From CAZTLE01 sp964614415 (GTDB lineage: Bacteria; Bacteroidota; Bacteroidia; Flavobacteriales; Flavobacteriaceae), in contig CAZTLE010000224.1 of the NCBI GenBank assembly GCA_964614415.1, positions 1 through 5,941 of the forward strand: a DNA stretch of 5,941 nt. The letters are read 5' to 3'. The notes beneath the pieces were generated by a model that saw only the letters and a list, made by a program, of their open reading frames with translations, was not told where the DNA came from and did not search any database. Made by a program: the position numbers and the translations under genes. Of this stretch, positions 5,722 through 5,941 are shown piece after piece; the stretch's first letter is position 1; each line of letters starts with the position of its first letter.

Positions 5722-5941
5722 ATGAAAAAAATTCTGGTCCCCACCGATTTTTCGACTCAAGCTGAAAACGCGCTTAAAGTAGCTGCGCAAATGGCGTCGA
5801 GATACGACAGTGAAATCTACCTTATGCACTCCATGGAAATGCCGTTGCATCTGGCTAACAACGGCTCTTCAGGCAGTCTGCCGGAAGCCATGTATTTTAT
5901 TAAACTTGCCGAGAAACAATTTGAAGAGATCATAAAGCGTC
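5722..5941 (+). CDS. Universal stress protein (UspA family), 3' end outside window
   Basis: The first 73 residues are visible. MKKILVPTDFSTQAENALKVA is the classical UspA N-terminus: strand 1, then the nucleotide-site aspartate (Asp9), then helix 1. It is followed by the second strand, SEIYLMHSMEMP. These proteins are cytosolic and often bind ATP; they are induced in stress and growth arrest, and the specific role varies. In Bacteroidota they usually have two tandem Usp domains and about 270-290 residues. The window shows only part of the first, so domain number and the glycine-rich ATP motif cannot be checked. The gene diverges from rimP across 160 bp. There is no Shine-Dalgarno sequence; the leader is A/T-rich. 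Confidence 0.9.
   Translation, partial: MKKILVPTDFSTQAENALKVAAQMASRYDSEIYLMHSMEMPLHLANNGSSGSLPEAMYFIKLAEKQFEEIIKR

Overview
The window looks like a chromosomal segment of a Bacteroidota, most likely a marine Flavobacteriaceae member. Four things point there: a 410-residue NusA, shorter than the enterobacterial form; an IF-2 that begins MAEVKTMRLSKVLREFNISL; start codons that mostly lack Shine-Dalgarno sequences; and promoter boxes fitting the Bacteroidota -7 motif TAnnTTTG. This assignment is inferred from sequence character, not from a database match.

Layout from left to right. Bases 1-92 hold the last 29 codons of a plus-strand gene that starts outside the window. Bases 93-395 are a gene-free spacer carrying a striking 7-bp tandem repeat built of several homogeneous blocks (141-259). 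A plus-strand gene (396-1001) encodes a small exported DinB-like protein. It converges on infB, and the 134-bp spacer between them holds two palindromic, REP-like elements. Bases 1136-5561 are a minus-strand operon, rimP-nusA-infB, the conserved translation/transcription cluster of bacteria. A 160-bp divergent intergenic region (5562-5721) separates rimP from a plus-strand universal stress protein gene (5722 onward) that the right edge cuts off.

How the genes work together. RimP matures the 30S subunit, NusA tunes RNA polymerase pausing, termination and antitermination, and IF-2 brings initiator tRNA to the 30S and drives subunit joining. The operon therefore couples ribosome assembly, transcription elongation and translation initiation. 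rimP and nusA are separated by only 6 bp. nusA and infB are separated by 57 bp of plain spacer plus a weak hairpin that overlaps the nusA stop codon.

The most interesting signals are non-coding. A clean intrinsic-terminator structure (8-bp GC-rich stem followed by five U) lies in the rimP leader between its predicted promoter and the rimP start, which suggests transcription attenuation of an operon that itself encodes NusA. The divergent promoters appear to share a perfect 10-bp palindrome as their -33 region. I found no CRISPR array, transposase, phage gene, tRNA or rRNA, and no new multi-gene system: the coding content is mostly core housekeeping.
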